A stretch of DNA of 43,272 bases. It comes from Pseudomonadota bacterium. Lineage in GTDB: Bacteria > Pseudomonadota > Gammaproteobacteria > Burkholderiales > Nitrosomonadaceae. The position numbers and the translations under genes were made by a program. Below are positions 27,069-36,824 of the stretch, in pieces. Numbering within the stretch: position 1 is the stretch's first letter; each line of letters opens with the position of its first letter. The DNA lies in the NCBI GenBank assembly GCA_018241205.1, contig JAFEEI010000021.1, forward strand, positions 8,801 through 52,072, given 5' to 3'. The notes beneath the pieces were generated by a model, which saw only the letters and a program-made list of their open reading frames with translations, made no database searches and was not told the origin of the DNA.

Positions 27069-27932
27069 ATGCATGGCATGCATCCAACCAATTCCACCTC
27101 CTCACCTGCGCTGATCACCGCGTTGCGCCGGGTGCTGCGCCCCTTTGTCAAGTTGATGCTGGCGAAAGGGATTACCTATCCGTTCCTGGCAGAAATGCTG
27201 AAAGATTTATTTGTCAAAGTTGCGGAAAACGACTTCAAAATTGACGGAAAATCTTCCAGCGACAGTCACTTGAGCTTGCTCACCGGTATCCATCGCAAAG
27301 ACATCAAACGCTTGCGCTATGATTACTGTTCGGATGCCGAAACCATCCCGCAAGCGGTATCGCTCGGTGTACGGCTGGTCAATTTGTGGACCACGGATCC
27401 TCGCTACCTGGACGAAAACAATCAACCCAAGCGACTACCGAGGTTTTTCAAAGAAGGAGGCGATATTTCTTTTGAAGGGCTGGTTGCCGGCGTCAGCTGC
27501 GATATCCGTTCGCGCGTGGTGCTGGACGAATGGCTCAGGCTCGGCATTGCCCACTTCGATGAGGAAAATCGCGTCTGTCTCAATACGGCAGCGTTTATAC
27601 CGGCACACGGCTTTGACGAAAAAGTTTTTTATTTCGGCCATAACGTGCATGACCATGCGGCAGCCGCAACCAGCAATCTGCTCGGCCAAGCTCAACCGTT
27701 TCTGGAACGCAGCGTGTACTACGACGGATTAAGTGCGGATTCCGTCAAAACACTCGCGGAGAAATCCGAACAACTGGGCATGGAAGCGTTGCTCGCCATC
27801 AATAAAATCGCCATGGAGCTGGAAAAAAACGATGCGCAAAAGAACGAGCCCAGGCAGCGCATGACCTTCGGCATCTATTATTACAGCGAAGCGGTGGAGC
27901 CGGGAAGAAGCAGTGAAAAAAAAGATACTTGA
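27069..27932 (+). CDS. DUF6502-family protein, possible DNA-binding regulator
   Basis: 287 residues, cytoplasmic. The first 80 residues (LRRVLRPFVKLMLAKGITY, then LSLLTGIHRKDIKRLR) look like a winged-helix or helix-turn-helix region, and the rest is mixed with no catalytic motif I can name. It matches the DUF6502 family, which is often next to a DUF5666 protein gene, as here. Several upstream ATGs are close together, and there is no strong ribosome site. It is transcribed away from the cupredoxin gene, and the operator-like repeats lie 60-140 bp upstream, so autoregulation and control of the cupredoxin gene is a fair hypothesis. Its frame is intact, although the genes after it are broken. Confidence 0.75.
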   Translation: MHGMHPTNSTSSPALITALRRVLRPFVKLMLAKGITYPFLAEMLKDLFVKVAENDFKIDGKSSSDSHLSLLTGIHRKDIKRLRYDYCSDAETIPQAVSLGVRLVNLWTTDPRYLDENNQPKRLPRFFKEGGDISFEGLVAGVSCDIRSRVVLDEWLRLGIAHFDEENRVCLNTAAFIPAHGFDEKVFYFGHNVHDHAAAATSNLLGQAQPFLERSVYYDGLSADSVKTLAEKSEQLGMEALLAINKIAMELEKNDAQKNEPRQRMTFGIYYYSEAVEPGRSSEKKDT

Positions 27933-27955
27933 ATATCGAATGAAAAAATTTACCC

Positions 27956-28760
27956 ATGAAGGTAAGCCAAACCGGCATCCGGAAACTGAGCATCATCGCT
28001 CTAACATTTCTATGCTCCGTCAACGCATTCGCAAAAGATAACTGTGACACCCAGGCGTCGCTGATCAATCCTGCAAGTCTCGCCCAATCCGGCATCGGCG
28101 AAACCGGCAATACCGCTGACAATGATGGCATTGGCGGCACCGATATCATTGGCACCATTACCGGATTTGCCAGTATTTGCGTCAATGGAATTGAAATCCA
28201 CTACGACAAGCATACCGCCATCTCGGTGGACGGCCGGGGCGCTACGCTAGGTGAACTCGCGGTTGGACAGGTAATTGCGGTGCGCGCATTTGGAGCAGGC
28301 GGGAACTCGCGGCACGCAGTATCGCGGTGTTGCACGCAGCAGTCGGGCCGGTCGGCAACCTGGATGCAAAAGCTGGAGAAATGCAGGTCTTGGGCCAAAC
28401 CGTGCGCATCGGAAAATCCCTCGAATAGAGCAACCTCTCCGGTATAAAAACCGACGACTGGGTGCAAATCAGCGACCACCGGTTTGCCAGCGGCGCGATC
28501 GCCGCATCGCGTATCGATATCATTCCGCCGCGCGTGGAAGCCAGTCTCAGTGGCCATGTCACCAAAATCGGTCCGCAAGGATTCGAAATCAATGGCGCGC
28601 GTATCCAGCCGCAATCAATATGACGAGTCCCAGTAACGTACTCGGACCCGGTGTCGGCGTCATTGATAGCCGCAGCACTATTTTTGACAGAGGCGGCAGT
28701 GGCGGAAGTGATAGTGGCGGCGGTCATGGCGCAGACGATGCCGCTCAAAAATCAAGACAT
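27956..28760 (+). pseudogene. DUF5666-domain exported protein, frameshifted with internal stop
   Basis: It begins 24 bp after the DUF6502 stop with a clear signal peptide (LSIIALTFLCSVNAFA). The first DUF5666 unit reads GFASICVNGIEIHYDKHTAI and on to VGQVIAVRAFG. Near 28301-28304 one base is missing. The sense continues in another frame as ELAARSIAVLHAAVGPVGNL, meets a TAG at 28426-28428, and goes on to a second unit (GHVTKIGPQGFEINGARIQ) that stops at 28621. A Gly/Ser/His-rich tail (GGSGGSDSGGGHGADD) follows in a third frame to about 28760. At least two shifts and one stop make it a pseudogene. DUF5666 proteins are exported beta-rich proteins of unknown role. Confidence 0.8.
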
Positions 28761-28834
28761 GGTAAAGTAAGCGCACTTGGCTTGGCAGGCGGTATTCCTC
28801 TTGGAGGTTCCTCCTTATTAAATTCAAGCCGGTC

Positions 28835-29304
28835 AGGATTGGGCGAATCGTCACCGCATTCAGCTACAACCTCACCAATCACGCACCCACCGGCATTGCG
28901 TTTGATATCACGGCCCGGCTAAAAATCCCCACCGCCAGCAGCAGCCAGAGATTGGGCACCGGTCAAGTCGATTATGCCGTTCAGGAGATTTATATAAAAC
29001 GATCGCCAAGTTCACGCTCAGCGCTACTTTTGGTTACCGGATACTTGGCAATCCATCCAGCGTAACGTTTCATAATGTATTCTACGGTGCTGCCAGTGTA
29101 GTTACCGGTTATCCGATACGATCACATTGGGGACAAGTTACAACATGGGACAGTCGCCGGTGGGCTGCAGGGCAGCAGAGACCTCACCGTGTATCTTTCG
29201 CAAAGAGTCAGCAATCATTTCCGGCTGAACGTTTATGGTCGGAAGGTTTCGCGGAACGCAGCCCGGATTGGGGTGGTGGTCTGAATTTGCGTTACATTTT
29301 TTAA
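28835..29304 (+). pseudogene. Decayed outer-membrane beta-barrel protein, C-terminal part
   Basis: Pieces of one protein are spread over at least three frames: FSYNLTNHAPTGIAFDITAR and on to GTGQVDYAVQ, then KTIAKFTLSATFGYRILGN to about ASVVTGY, DTITLGTSYNMGQSPVG, GLQGSRDLTVYLSQRVSNHF, and finally ERSPDWGGGLNLRYIF-stop at 29304. The alternating beta pattern and terminal Phe fit an outer-membrane channel. At least four frameshifts (near 29000, 29112, 29165 and 29245) are needed to join them, and the N-terminal half is missing. It was probably the third gene of a DUF6502-DUF5666-barrel operon. Confidence 0.75.
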
Positions 29305-29591
29305 CCATGCGACACCAGATGAACAGCAATCTGCCCGTTTTGCACTGTGTCAGCAGGCACCGTGATCTGACGGCGTTCTGTAATCATAGAGAGCAGTATG
29401 ATACTTTCGCGATATCCATTCCGGTTCCCGATGTATTGGGGATTCACTGTCGTAGAAAGGCATCTTGTTTGTACGTATAATATTTGGCTAGTTTATGTCC
29501 ATTCAGGAATAGAAGGTTTTTTCAAAAAATCATCTGCTTCTGCTACTCGAATTAATTGTAAATTGTATTTATTTGAATACTTGGAGATGTC
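29305..29591 (+). promoter_or_regulatory. Upstream region of icd
   Basis: No gene is seen. A perfect -10-like TATAAT lies at 29476-29481, but no convincing -35 is found 17 bp before it. The leader is AT-rich. Confidence 0.25.
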
Positions 29592-30845
29592 ATGTATCAG
29601 CATATAAAAATACCCCGTGATGGTGAAAAAATTCAGATCGATCATGATAATTTATTGAAAGTACCAAACAATCCAATCCTTCCATTCATCGAAGGAGATG
29701 GTATCGGTATCGATATCACCCCGGTAATGCGCAAAGTTGTAGATTCTGCAGTAGAGAAAGCATACGGAGGAAAACGAAAGATTTCTTGGATGGAAATCTA
29801 TGCGGGTGAGAAAGCAACGAAAATTTATGGATCCGATGTATGGCTGCCGGAAGAAACTTTGCAAGCAGCTGAAGAGTTTGTGGTTTCCATTAAAGGTCCG
29901 CTCACAACTCCAGTGGGGGGCGGTATTCGTTCGATTAATGTAGCGTTGCGTCAGCAGCTGGATTTATACATTTGTTTGCGGCCTGTACGCTATTTTAACG
30001 GTGTCCCTAGTCCGGTGAAGAATCCGGAAAAAACGGATATGATCATTTTCCGGGAAAATTCCGAGGATATCTATGCCGGTATTGAATGGGAAGCAGAGTC
30101 TGAATCCGCAAAAAAAGTAATCAATTTTTTGGTGAAAGAAATGGGGGTGACGAGTATACGTTTTCCTCAAACCTCTGGTATCGGTATCAAGCCCATTTCA
30201 AGAGAAGGCACGGAGCGTTTTGTACGCAAAGCTATTCAGTATGCGATAGATAATAAGCGCCGGTCCGTGACGCTCGTGCATAAAGGCAATATCATGAAAT
30301 ATACCGAAGGGGCGTTTAAGAAGTGGAGTTATGCAGTTGCCGCCAAGGAATTTGGAGCAGAGCTGCTGGACGGTGGTCCATGGATGAAATTGCCACCGGA
30401 AAAAGGCGGAATTATTATCAAGGATGTGATCGCGGATGCTTTTTTGCAGCAAATTTTATTGCGTCCGGAAGAATATGATGTAGTCGCTACTTTAAATCTG
30501 AACGGTGACTATATTTCTGATGCGCTGGCTGCCCAGGTTGGAGGGATCGGCATTGCGCCAGGAGCTAATCTGAGCGATTCCGTCGCAATCTTTGAAGCAA
30601 CCCATGGTACGGCGCCTAAGTACGCAGGAAAAGATCAGGTCAATCCCGGTTCGATTATATTATCCGCTGAAATGATGCTGCGTCATTTGGGCTGGGTGGA
30701 AGCAGCCGATATGATGATCAAAGCGATGGAAACTACCATTCAAAATAAGACGGTCACTTATGACTTCGCACGATTAATGCCCGGCGCTAGGCAGGTTTCG
30801 TGCTCTGCTTTCGGGGATGAGATGATTAAATGTTTAGAAGCGTAA
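29592..30845 (+). CDS. icd: NADP-dependent isocitrate dehydrogenase
   Basis: 417 residues, typical of the E. coli-like dimeric enzyme that oxidises isocitrate to 2-oxoglutarate and CO2. Seen: the substrate motif [12 protein letters not shown], whose Ser is the residue phosphorylated in E. coli, the Arg-rich [11 protein letters not shown], the [11 protein letters not shown] motif, the Lys-containing [14 protein letters not shown], the metal Asp region (NLNGDYISD) and the cofactor loop [19 protein letters not shown] lies six bases before the ATG. It is a TCA-cycle enzyme and supplies 2-oxoglutarate for glutamate formation by gdhA, 9 kb away. The DNA is visibly more AT-rich than that of its neighbours, by eye. 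It converges on rlpA. Confidence 0.97.
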   Translation: MYQHIKIPRDGEKIQIDHDNLLKVPNNPILPFIEGDGIGIDITPVMRKVVDSAVEKAYGGKRKISWMEIYAGEKATKIYGSDVWLPEETLQAAEEFVVSIKGPLTTPVGGGIRSINVALRQQLDLYICLRPVRYFNGVPSPVKNPEKTDMIIFRENSEDIYAGIEWEAESESAKKVINFLVKEMGVTSIRFPQTSGIGIKPISREGTERFVRKAIQYAIDNKRRSVTLVHKGNIMKYTEGAFKKWSYAVAAKEFGAELLDGGPWMKLPPEKGGIIIKDVIADAFLQQILLRPEEYDVVATLNLNGDYISDALAAQVGGIGIAPGANLSDSVAIFEATHGTAPKYAGKDQVNPGSIILSAEMMLRHLGWVEAADMMIKAMETTIQNKTVTYDFARLMPGARQVSCSAFGDEMIKCLEA

Positions 30846-30902
30846 GTAGATTAAAGCTTGCTAATACTATTTGCTATAACTTGATGAAAATTGCCAAACG
30901 CG

Positions 30903-31418
30903 CTATTTCTGGCTGATTTTCTCGTCGAGATGCTCAACCCTGACTCTAGCCACACCATGCAAGCCGATTTTTTTCGCCGCGCCGTGCGATAGATCGATGA
31001 TTCTGCCTTTCTTGAACGGCCCGCGATCGTTGACCAGAACGTCGACATGACGGCCATTTTGCAAATTGGTAACCCGCACGCGCGACGGCAATGGCAAAGT
31101 CTTATGCGCCGCCGTTAAGCCATGCGGAACGAAGCGCGTTCCCATGGCGGTGCGATTACCTGATTCCGAGCCATACCACGAGGCATGACCGACTTCCCGG
31201 TAGCCGGCAGCCGAGCGCATCGGGTAGTAGGTGACGCCGTTTATCGTGTAAGGTTTGTTGTAAGGCGCGGTGAGATTGGGGTTGCGTTGACTGCCCGTGT
31301 CCGGCGAACGCGGCGAAGTACCGGAAAACATCGAAGTGCAGCCGCTGATCAAACCGGCAGTTAATAGCATCACACCGATATGCTTGCGATAGGTTGACTG
31401 TTGCGGGGTGTCTGTCAT
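30903..31418 (-). CDS. rlpA: RlpA-family septal-ring lipoprotein, short form
   Basis: 171 residues. A lipoprotein signal with lipobox ISGC (Cys27) should anchor it to the outer membrane. The double-psi beta-barrel shows GHASWYG, TAAHKTLPLPSRVRVTNL, VNDRGPF with its catalytic-type Asp, and GRIIDLSHGAAKKIG. RlpA of some species is a lytic transglycosylase acting on denuded glycan strands at the division septum. The C-terminal SPOR domain common in longer members is absent, so septal targeting may differ. It is convergent with icd, 57 bp apart. Confidence 0.92.
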   Translation of the reverse strand: MTDTPQQSTYRKHIGVMLLTAGLISGCTSMFSGTSPRSPDTGSQRNPNLTAPYNKPYTINGVTYYPMRSAAGYREVGHASWYGSESGNRTAMGTRFVPHGLTAAHKTLPLPSRVRVTNLQNGRHVDVLVNDRGPFKKGRIIDLSHGAAKKIGLHGVARVRVEHLDEKISQK

Positions 31419-31598
31419 TCACAAGTTCCCAAAACGCGGTTGATTATAACGGCCATCAGCTATGATCCATGGTATGAGTTTTTGTTCGCATCGCAAAATC
31501 TTGAATCTGCACCGGCCGATCATATTATCATCGCAAGCCGGTGCTGAAGTTGCAAGACTGCGCCAGCGCATTCAACGACAAAGGAAGAGGGATTGAAG

Positions 31599-32570
31599 AT
31601 GACGGATAACAGCCAGATCAAAATTAATGGTGCGATTGCACGCGAGAGTCCTTACGGCATGCTGCGCGAGCCGACTTTTTCGGGCGTGCTCTCCTTCATG
31701 CGGCGCAATTACAGCAAGGATATTGCCGGGGCCGATCTGGTGATCAGCGGTATTCCGTTTGATCTGGCGGTGACTTACCGCTCCGGCACGCGCTTCGGGC
31801 CGCAGGGCATCCGCTTGGCGTCGGCGGAAGTCGCTTCATTGAAACCCTATCCGTGGGGTTTTGATCCATTCGAGAACCTCGTCGTGATCGATTTTGGCGA
31901 TTGCTATCTCGATGTGCATAATCCGATGACGATCCATGAAGCGATTGCGGATTACGCCCGGCATATTCTGGCATCGGGTGCGCGCATGCTGACGTTCGGC
32001 GGCGACCACTACATCAGTTATCCGTTGTTGAAAGCACATGCGGAAAAGTTCGGTGCGCCGCTGGCGTTGATTCATTTCGATGCGCATAGCGATACCTGGC
32101 CGGATAATTCACCCAGTTCGCTGAATCACGGCTCGATGTTTTATAAGGCCGTACGGGATGGACTGATTGATCCCAAGCATTCCGTGCAAATCGGTATTCG
32201 TACGTGGAATGACGATTTTATGGGCATACACGTTCTGGATGCGACTTGGGTGCACCGGCACGGCAGCGATGCGGCGATTGCCGAAGTTGAACGTATCGTC
32301 GGTGATCGCCCGGCTTATTTCACGTTTGATATCGATTGCCTCGATCCGGCGTATGCGCCCGGTACCGGCACGCCGGTGTGTGGTGGATTGACCACTGCAC
32401 AAGCATTGGCGATCATTCGCGGCTTTACTGCGATCAATTTGATCGGCATGGATATCGTGGAAGTCTCGCCGCCCTATGATCACAGCCAGATCACGGCGCT
32501 CGCCGCCGCGCATATCGCGTGCGATCTGATTTGCTTGCTGGCGAAGCGCAAAGCGGATGGATTGCTGTGA
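31599..32570 (+). CDS. speB: Agmatinase/ureohydrolase-family protein
   Basis: 323 residues with the binuclear manganese motifs of the arginase family: GGDHYISYP, HFDAHSDTW, FDIDCLDPAYAPGTG and EVSPPYD. It would hydrolyse agmatine to putrescine and urea in the cytoplasm; related ureohydrolases act on guanidinobutyrate or other guanidino compounds, so the substrate is not certain. ATG at 31599 is chosen because GGAAGAGGG lies seven bases before it; a TTG two codons earlier is too close to that site. A secreted PD40 protein follows 154 bp downstream. Urea released here could matter for a nitrogen specialist, but no urease is in the window. Confidence 0.88.
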   Translation: MTDNSQIKINGAIARESPYGMLREPTFSGVLSFMRRNYSKDIAGADLVISGIPFDLAVTYRSGTRFGPQGIRLASAEVASLKPYPWGFDPFENLVVIDFGDCYLDVHNPMTIHEAIADYARHILASGARMLTFGGDHYISYPLLKAHAEKFGAPLALIHFDAHSDTWPDNSPSSLNHGSMFYKAVRDGLIDPKHSVQIGIRTWNDDFMGIHVLDATWVHRHGSDAAIAEVERIVGDRPAYFTFDIDCLDPAYAPGTGTPVCGGLTTAQALAIIRGFTAINLIGMDIVEVSPPYDHSQITALAAAHIACDLICLLAKRKADGLL

Positions 32571-32724
32571 GCTTGAGATGCAGTTTTACATCTGAACGAT
32601 TCTTCGCCATTTGCAGTAAGGTGCTGAAAGTTTTTTATTCGCTACGAAGCCATTGCCGTTGCAATATCCGGTTCACGACTCTATTCTTGCAATCAGTAAA
32701 TTTGCTGAAACAGGAGGTCAATTA

Positions 32725-33783
32725 ATGATGAAGAACTCGTTCATTCCTAAACTTTTTTCTGCGTTGGTCTTAATCACTCTCGCCCACGGAATTTCCCAAG
32801 CCATGCCCGGCATGCACGATTCCGGCGGCGGAATGGCAACGGAGCATCCGCGGGTTTCCAACAGCATCGGCGGGAAGATCAATACGGCCGGGTCAGAGAT
32901 GGAAATTACCTACAGTGCCGACGGCAAGACAGCAATTTTTGTATCGACACGCGAGGGGAGCGTCCAGTCGCCCGGCGGCAATTACAGTTTTGATATCTGG
33001 ATGTCGCACCGGGTCAACAATGAGTGGCAGGAGCCGATCCATTTGGGGCCGGGAATCGATCCCAAGGTAGGACCGAACATCAATACGTCGGCGTGGGAGC
33101 TGGAGCCGAGTTTTTCCAACGACGGCAACGTGATTTATTTCACCCGTTACGAGGCGGGCAATATGTTGTCCGGCGATTTGTACGTGGTGCAGAAAGTTGA
33201 TGGCGTGTGGCAAGCGGCCAGAAACTGGAACGATGTACCGGAATTACCAAGCCTCAATACATCGACCGGCGAGGAGCATTGCCCGATCATCGCATCCGAC
33301 AGCCTGATTTATTTCAGTTATCACCAGCCCGGCGTGACGCAGGACAGCGATATCTGGAAAGTCGAGAAAAAGGACGGCGTGTGGCAGAAACCGGTCAGTC
33401 TGGGAGCGAAGATCAACTCACCGCAACGCGATCACATGCACTGGACTGGGCTGTCGAAAGACGGCAAGAGTTTGATCATCACCAGCATGCGCACCGATCT
33501 GGGTTCGCGCGGCGGTCATGACGAATGGATCGTGCGGCAAAACGCCGATGGTGAATGGCAGCAGCCGGTGAATCTCGGCGATGCGATCAATACCGGCGGC
33601 GAGGATATGTGCTGGACCTTCACGCCGGATGGCAAGCAATTCACCGGCAGTTGGGGGCCACACGGCACGTACGACATGGATATCCGCTCGATCAACAAGA
33701 ACGATGTGCCGTTGTTGAGACAGTTCGAGCCGATCGGCCCGCCGCCTAATTTGCTGAAAAACAGTAAAGCGAAAGCAAACTAA
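32725..33783 (+). CDS. Exported PD40 (TolB-type) beta-propeller protein
   Basis: 352 residues with a signal peptide (ALVLITLAHGISQA). The mature part is a row of TolB-like repeats: MEITYSADGKTAIFVSTREG, LEPSFSNDGNVIYFTRYE, HCPIIASDSLIYFSYH, WTGLSKDGKSLIITSMR and MCWTFTPDGKQFTGSWG. These form a propeller, so it is probably periplasmic and binds a partner or ligand rather than catalysing. An ideal AGGAGG ribosome site seven bases before ATG 32725 fixes the start over an upstream in-frame one. It may be cotranscribed with the agmatinase gene. The specific role is unknown. Confidence 0.85.
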   Translation: MMKNSFIPKLFSALVLITLAHGISQAMPGMHDSGGGMATEHPRVSNSIGGKINTAGSEMEITYSADGKTAIFVSTREGSVQSPGGNYSFDIWMSHRVNNEWQEPIHLGPGIDPKVGPNINTSAWELEPSFSNDGNVIYFTRYEAGNMLSGDLYVVQKVDGVWQAARNWNDVPELPSLNTSTGEEHCPIIASDSLIYFSYHQPGVTQDSDIWKVEKKDGVWQKPVSLGAKINSPQRDHMHWTGLSKDGKSLIITSMRTDLGSRGGHDEWIVRQNADGEWQQPVNLGDAINTGGEDMCWTFTPDGKQFTGSWGPHGTYDMDIRSINKNDVPLLRQFEPIGPPPNLLKNSKAKAN

Positions 33784-33811
33784 TAGATCAGATCAGTTCA
33801 GTCGAAAGAAT

Positions 33812-33851
33812 AAAGCCCGCAGGTATGACTGATACCTGCGGGCTTTTATTT
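33812..33851. terminator. Bidirectional rho-independent terminator
   Basis: A perfect 13-bp stem (AGCCCGCAGGTAT / ATACCTGCGGGCT) with a five-base loop and T-rich tail on the plus strand and A/T-rich flank on the other. It lies between the convergent PD40 and typA genes and should serve both. Confidence 0.93.
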
Positions 33852-33864
33852 TTATAATCAGCTT

Positions 33865-35679
33865 TTAAGCAGCCGCTCTCGAAGCGCGTTTGCGTTCGTG
33901 TTCGAGCAAGAAACGTTTGCGGATGCGGATGGTTTTTGGGGTGATTTCCACCAATTCGTCGTCGGCGATGAATTCAATCGCGGATTCCAGCGTCAGTTGG
34001 ATCGGCGGCGTCAGCACCACGGCTTCGTCGGTGCCGGATGCGCGAATGTTGGTCAGTTGTTTTCCTTTGATCGGATTGACCACCAGGTCGTTGTCGCGCG
34101 TATGGATGCCGATCACCATGCCTTCGTACAGACGATCGCCGGGGCTGACGAACATGCGGCCGCGGTCTTGCAGTTTCCACAAGGCATAAGCAACCGCTTC
34201 GCCATGTTCCGAGGAAATCAGCACACCGTTGCGGCGCGGCGGGATTTCCGGACGCATCGGCGCGAATTCGTCGAAGACGTGGCTCATCAGACCGGTGCCG
34301 CGCGTCATCGTCATGAATTCCGATTGGAAACCGATCAGGCCGCGCGCTGGGATGCGATAGTCCAAACGCACGCGCCCTTTGGCATCCGATACCATATCCT
34401 GCAAATCACCGCGGCGCGCGCCCAATGCTTCCATGACCGCGCCCTGATTGGCTTCGTCCACATCGACGGTGAGCATTTCAAACGGCTCACATTTGACACC
34501 GTCGATTTCGCGGATGACCACATGTGGCCGGGATACCGCGAGTTCATAACCTTCGCGGCGCATGTTTTCCAGCAAAATGGTCAGGTGCAATTCACCGCGT
34601 CCGGAGATCAGGAATGAATCGGTTTCGTTGGTTTCTTCCATGCGCAATGCGACATTGGTCAGCAATTCTTTTTCCAGGCGTTCGCGCAACTGGCGGCTGG
34701 TGACGAACTTACCCTCCTGACCGGCAAATGGTGAAGTATTGACCTGGAAGGTCATGGTCAAAGTCGGTTCATCCACGGCAAGAATTGGAAGCGCTTCGGG
34801 TTTGTCGATGTCAGCCAGCGTCGTGCCAATGCTCAGCTCTTCCACGCCATTGATCAGCACGATGTCACCGGCCAAGGCTTCTTTCATTTGCACCCGCTCC
34901 AAACCTTGAAAGCCGAGTACTTGGTTGACTTTGGCTTTTTTTGGCGGTTTGTCGCCCATCATTACCATGACTTCCTGGTTTGGCCGCAGTTTGCCCCGGC
35001 GGATGCGGCCAATGCCGATACGGCCGACGAAACTGGAATAATCCAGCGCGCTGATTTGCAGCTGTAGGGGTTCGTCAGGATTTTCACCAGGAGCGGGGAC
35101 GTATTTGAGGATGGTGTCGAACAACGGGCGCATGTCGCTGCTCGGTTTTTCCTGATCCAGCGTGGCAAAGCCATTCAATGCGGAAGCATAGACCACGGGA
35201 AAATCCAGTTGCTCGTCGTTGGCGCCCAGCTTGTCGAACAAATCGAACGTTTGATCGACTACCCAATCGGCACGCGCACCGGGACGGTCGATCTTGTTGA
35301 TCACGACGATCGGACGCAAGCCCTGCGCCAACGCCTTTTTGGTAACGAAGCGGGTTTGCGGCATCGGACCTTCGACGGCGTCGACCAACAGCAATACGCC
35401 GTCGACCATCGACAACACGCGTTCGACTTCGCCGCCGAAATCCGCATGGCCGGGAGTGTCGACGATATTGATGTGAATGCCTTCGTAGTCGATGGCGCAA
35501 TTCTTGGCTAAAATGGTAATGCCGCGTTCACGCTCGATATCGTTGGAATCCATCACGCGTTCGGAGATTTGCTGATGCGCCGCGAAGGTGCCGGCTTGGT
35601 GCAAAAGCTTGTCGACCATGGTGGTTTTACCGTGGTCGACGTGCGCGATGATGGCGATATTGCGGATTGGACGAGACAT
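33865..35679 (-). CDS. typA: Ribosome-associated GTPase TypA/BipA
   Basis: 604 residues, a translational GTPase of the EF-G/LepA superfamily that acts on 50S ribosome assembly and in stress and cold adaptation. Seen: the P-loop [33 protein letters not shown], a beta-barrel domain II, and the C-terminal BipA domain with RGTGLM and [13 protein letters not shown]. The start at 35679 (MSRPIRN) has GAGGAA at good spacing; an upstream in-frame extension to 35820 has no such site and is rejected. It is divergent from the ornithine cyclodeaminase-family gene, 75 bp apart. Confidence 0.97.
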   Translation of the reverse strand: MSRPIRNIAIIAHVDHGKTTMVDKLLHQAGTFAAHQQISERVMDSNDIERERGITILAKNCAIDYEGIHINIVDTPGHADFGGEVERVLSMVDGVLLLVDAVEGPMPQTRFVTKKALAQGLRPIVVINKIDRPGARADWVVDQTFDLFDKLGANDEQLDFPVVYASALNGFATLDQEKPSSDMRPLFDTILKYVPAPGENPDEPLQLQISALDYSSFVGRIGIGRIRRGKLRPNQEVMVMMGDKPPKKAKVNQVLGFQGLERVQMKEALAGDIVLINGVEELSIGTTLADIDKPEALPILAVDEPTLTMTFQVNTSPFAGQEGKFVTSRQLRERLEKELLTNVALRMEETNETDSFLISGRGELHLTILLENMRREGYELAVSRPHVVIREIDGVKCEPFEMLTVDVDEANQGAVMEALGARRGDLQDMVSDAKGRVRLDYRIPARGLIGFQSEFMTMTRGTGLMSHVFDEFAPMRPEIPPRRNGVLISSEHGEAVAYALWKLQDRGRMFVSPGDRLYEGMVIGIHTRDNDLVVNPIKGKQLTNIRASGTDEAVVLTPPIQLTLESAIEFIADDELVEITPKTIRIRKRFLLEHERKRASRAAA

Positions 35680-35754
35680 AAATAATTCCTCAAAAAATAG
35701 GCTGTTAGTTGCTGCTGTGGGGGCGATATTATAGCAGCCGGTGGTTAAAAAACG

Positions 35755-36768
35755 ATGACAATTTTCAAAATTCCTGGAAGTCCGCCAAGGATCATGCAGA
35801 GACCCGATGACATGCAACAAAGTTCAGGTATTCGCTATTTATCTCCGGATTTATTGCAATCCTTGCAATTAACACCGCAGGAAATTGCACTCAGCATCGA
35901 GCATCTGTTGCTGGGCCGTCAGCGCCAGCAAGTCTGGAATGCACCCAAAGCGGTGATCACGCCACCGGACGGCCGCTATATGATGGCGACACTAGCGGCT
36001 GCCGACGATCCGCCGCTCCTGGCTGTCAAGGCACTGGTATTGAATCCGGATAATCCGCAACATGGCTTGCCGAGCATCAATGCGCTGGTGACTTTGCTCG
36101 ATAGCCGCAGCGGTTTGCCGCTGGCGATACTTGACGGCAATTGGGTCACCGCGGTGCGCACCGCCGGATTAAGCGCGGTTGCGGCTAAACGGCTGGCACG
36201 GCCGGATGCTTCCATTGCCGCGTTTATCGGTTGCGGAGTGCAGGCGCATAGTCACTTGCAAGCTTTCGCTGCGTTGTTTCCGCTCAAGCGGATTCATGTC
36301 TTCGGGCGCGGAACGGCAAGCCGTGATGCCTTTTGCCGCAGCGCGGAAACGATGGGACTGGCAGCGGTGGCGAGCAAAACCGCACAAGAAGCAATTTACG
36401 ATGCGGATTTGATCGTCACGTCGGTGACCTTATCGCCGCAATTGACACCTTTCCTGAATGCACGCTGGTTGAAACCCGGCGCTTTTGTCACCATGACCGA
36501 TCTGGCCGCACCGTGGCTGGCTGACAGTTTGTCTGCGCTGGATCGCATTATTGTCGACGATCTGGAGCAGGAAGCCAGCATGCCCAAACCATTGGTCGAT
36601 CCGGCGTTGGTGCGTGGTGACTTGACCGGATTAGTGACGGGCGATACGGCTGGCCGTTGCACCGCTGACGAGCGCTCGGCGTTTGTGTTCAGGGGATTGG
36701 CGCTAGGAGATCTGGCGGTGGCTGGCTTAGCTTATCAGCGCGCCTGCGAAGTTTGCCAAGCGCTCTGA
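35755..36768 (+). CDS. Ornithine cyclodeaminase/mu-crystallin-family protein
   Basis: 337 residues with the family's NAD(P) fold: ILDGNWVTAVRTAGLSAVAA contains the conserved Arg-Thr-Ala, and IGCGVQAHSHLQA is the nucleotide loop (GxGxQA). The later DDLEQ and RGLALGDLAVAG match the family C terminus. Members interconvert amino and imino or keto acids: ornithine to proline, or reduction of cyclic ketimines. The true substrate cannot be assigned. The start is uncertain: ATG 35755 is the longest, with 35793 and 35812 as alternatives, and none has a good ribosome site. It stands alone, ending 56 bp before the convergent chemoreceptor gene. Confidence 0.86.
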   Translation: MTIFKIPGSPPRIMQRPDDMQQSSGIRYLSPDLLQSLQLTPQEIALSIEHLLLGRQRQQVWNAPKAVITPPDGRYMMATLAAADDPPLLAVKALVLNPDNPQHGLPSINALVTLLDSRSGLPLAILDGNWVTAVRTAGLSAVAAKRLARPDASIAAFIGCGVQAHSHLQAFAALFPLKRIHVFGRGTASRDAFCRSAETMGLAAVASKTAQEAIYDADLIVTSVTLSPQLTPFLNARWLKPGAFVTMTDLAAPWLADSLSALDRIIVDDLEQEASMPKPLVDPALVRGDLTGLVTGDTAGRCTADERSAFVFRGLALGDLAVAGLAYQRACEVCQAL

Positions 36769-36824
36769 CTGATGATCAGGAAAGAGCAGGTTGATAGATT
36801 AATCAACCTGCCGTTGCCGGGATT

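Noticed and set aside
33898-34617. Long plus-strand open frame (239 codons) inside typA
   Set aside because: It is antisense to conserved typA coding sequence, has no ribosome site and no recognisable domain; it is a by-product of GC-rich codon use.
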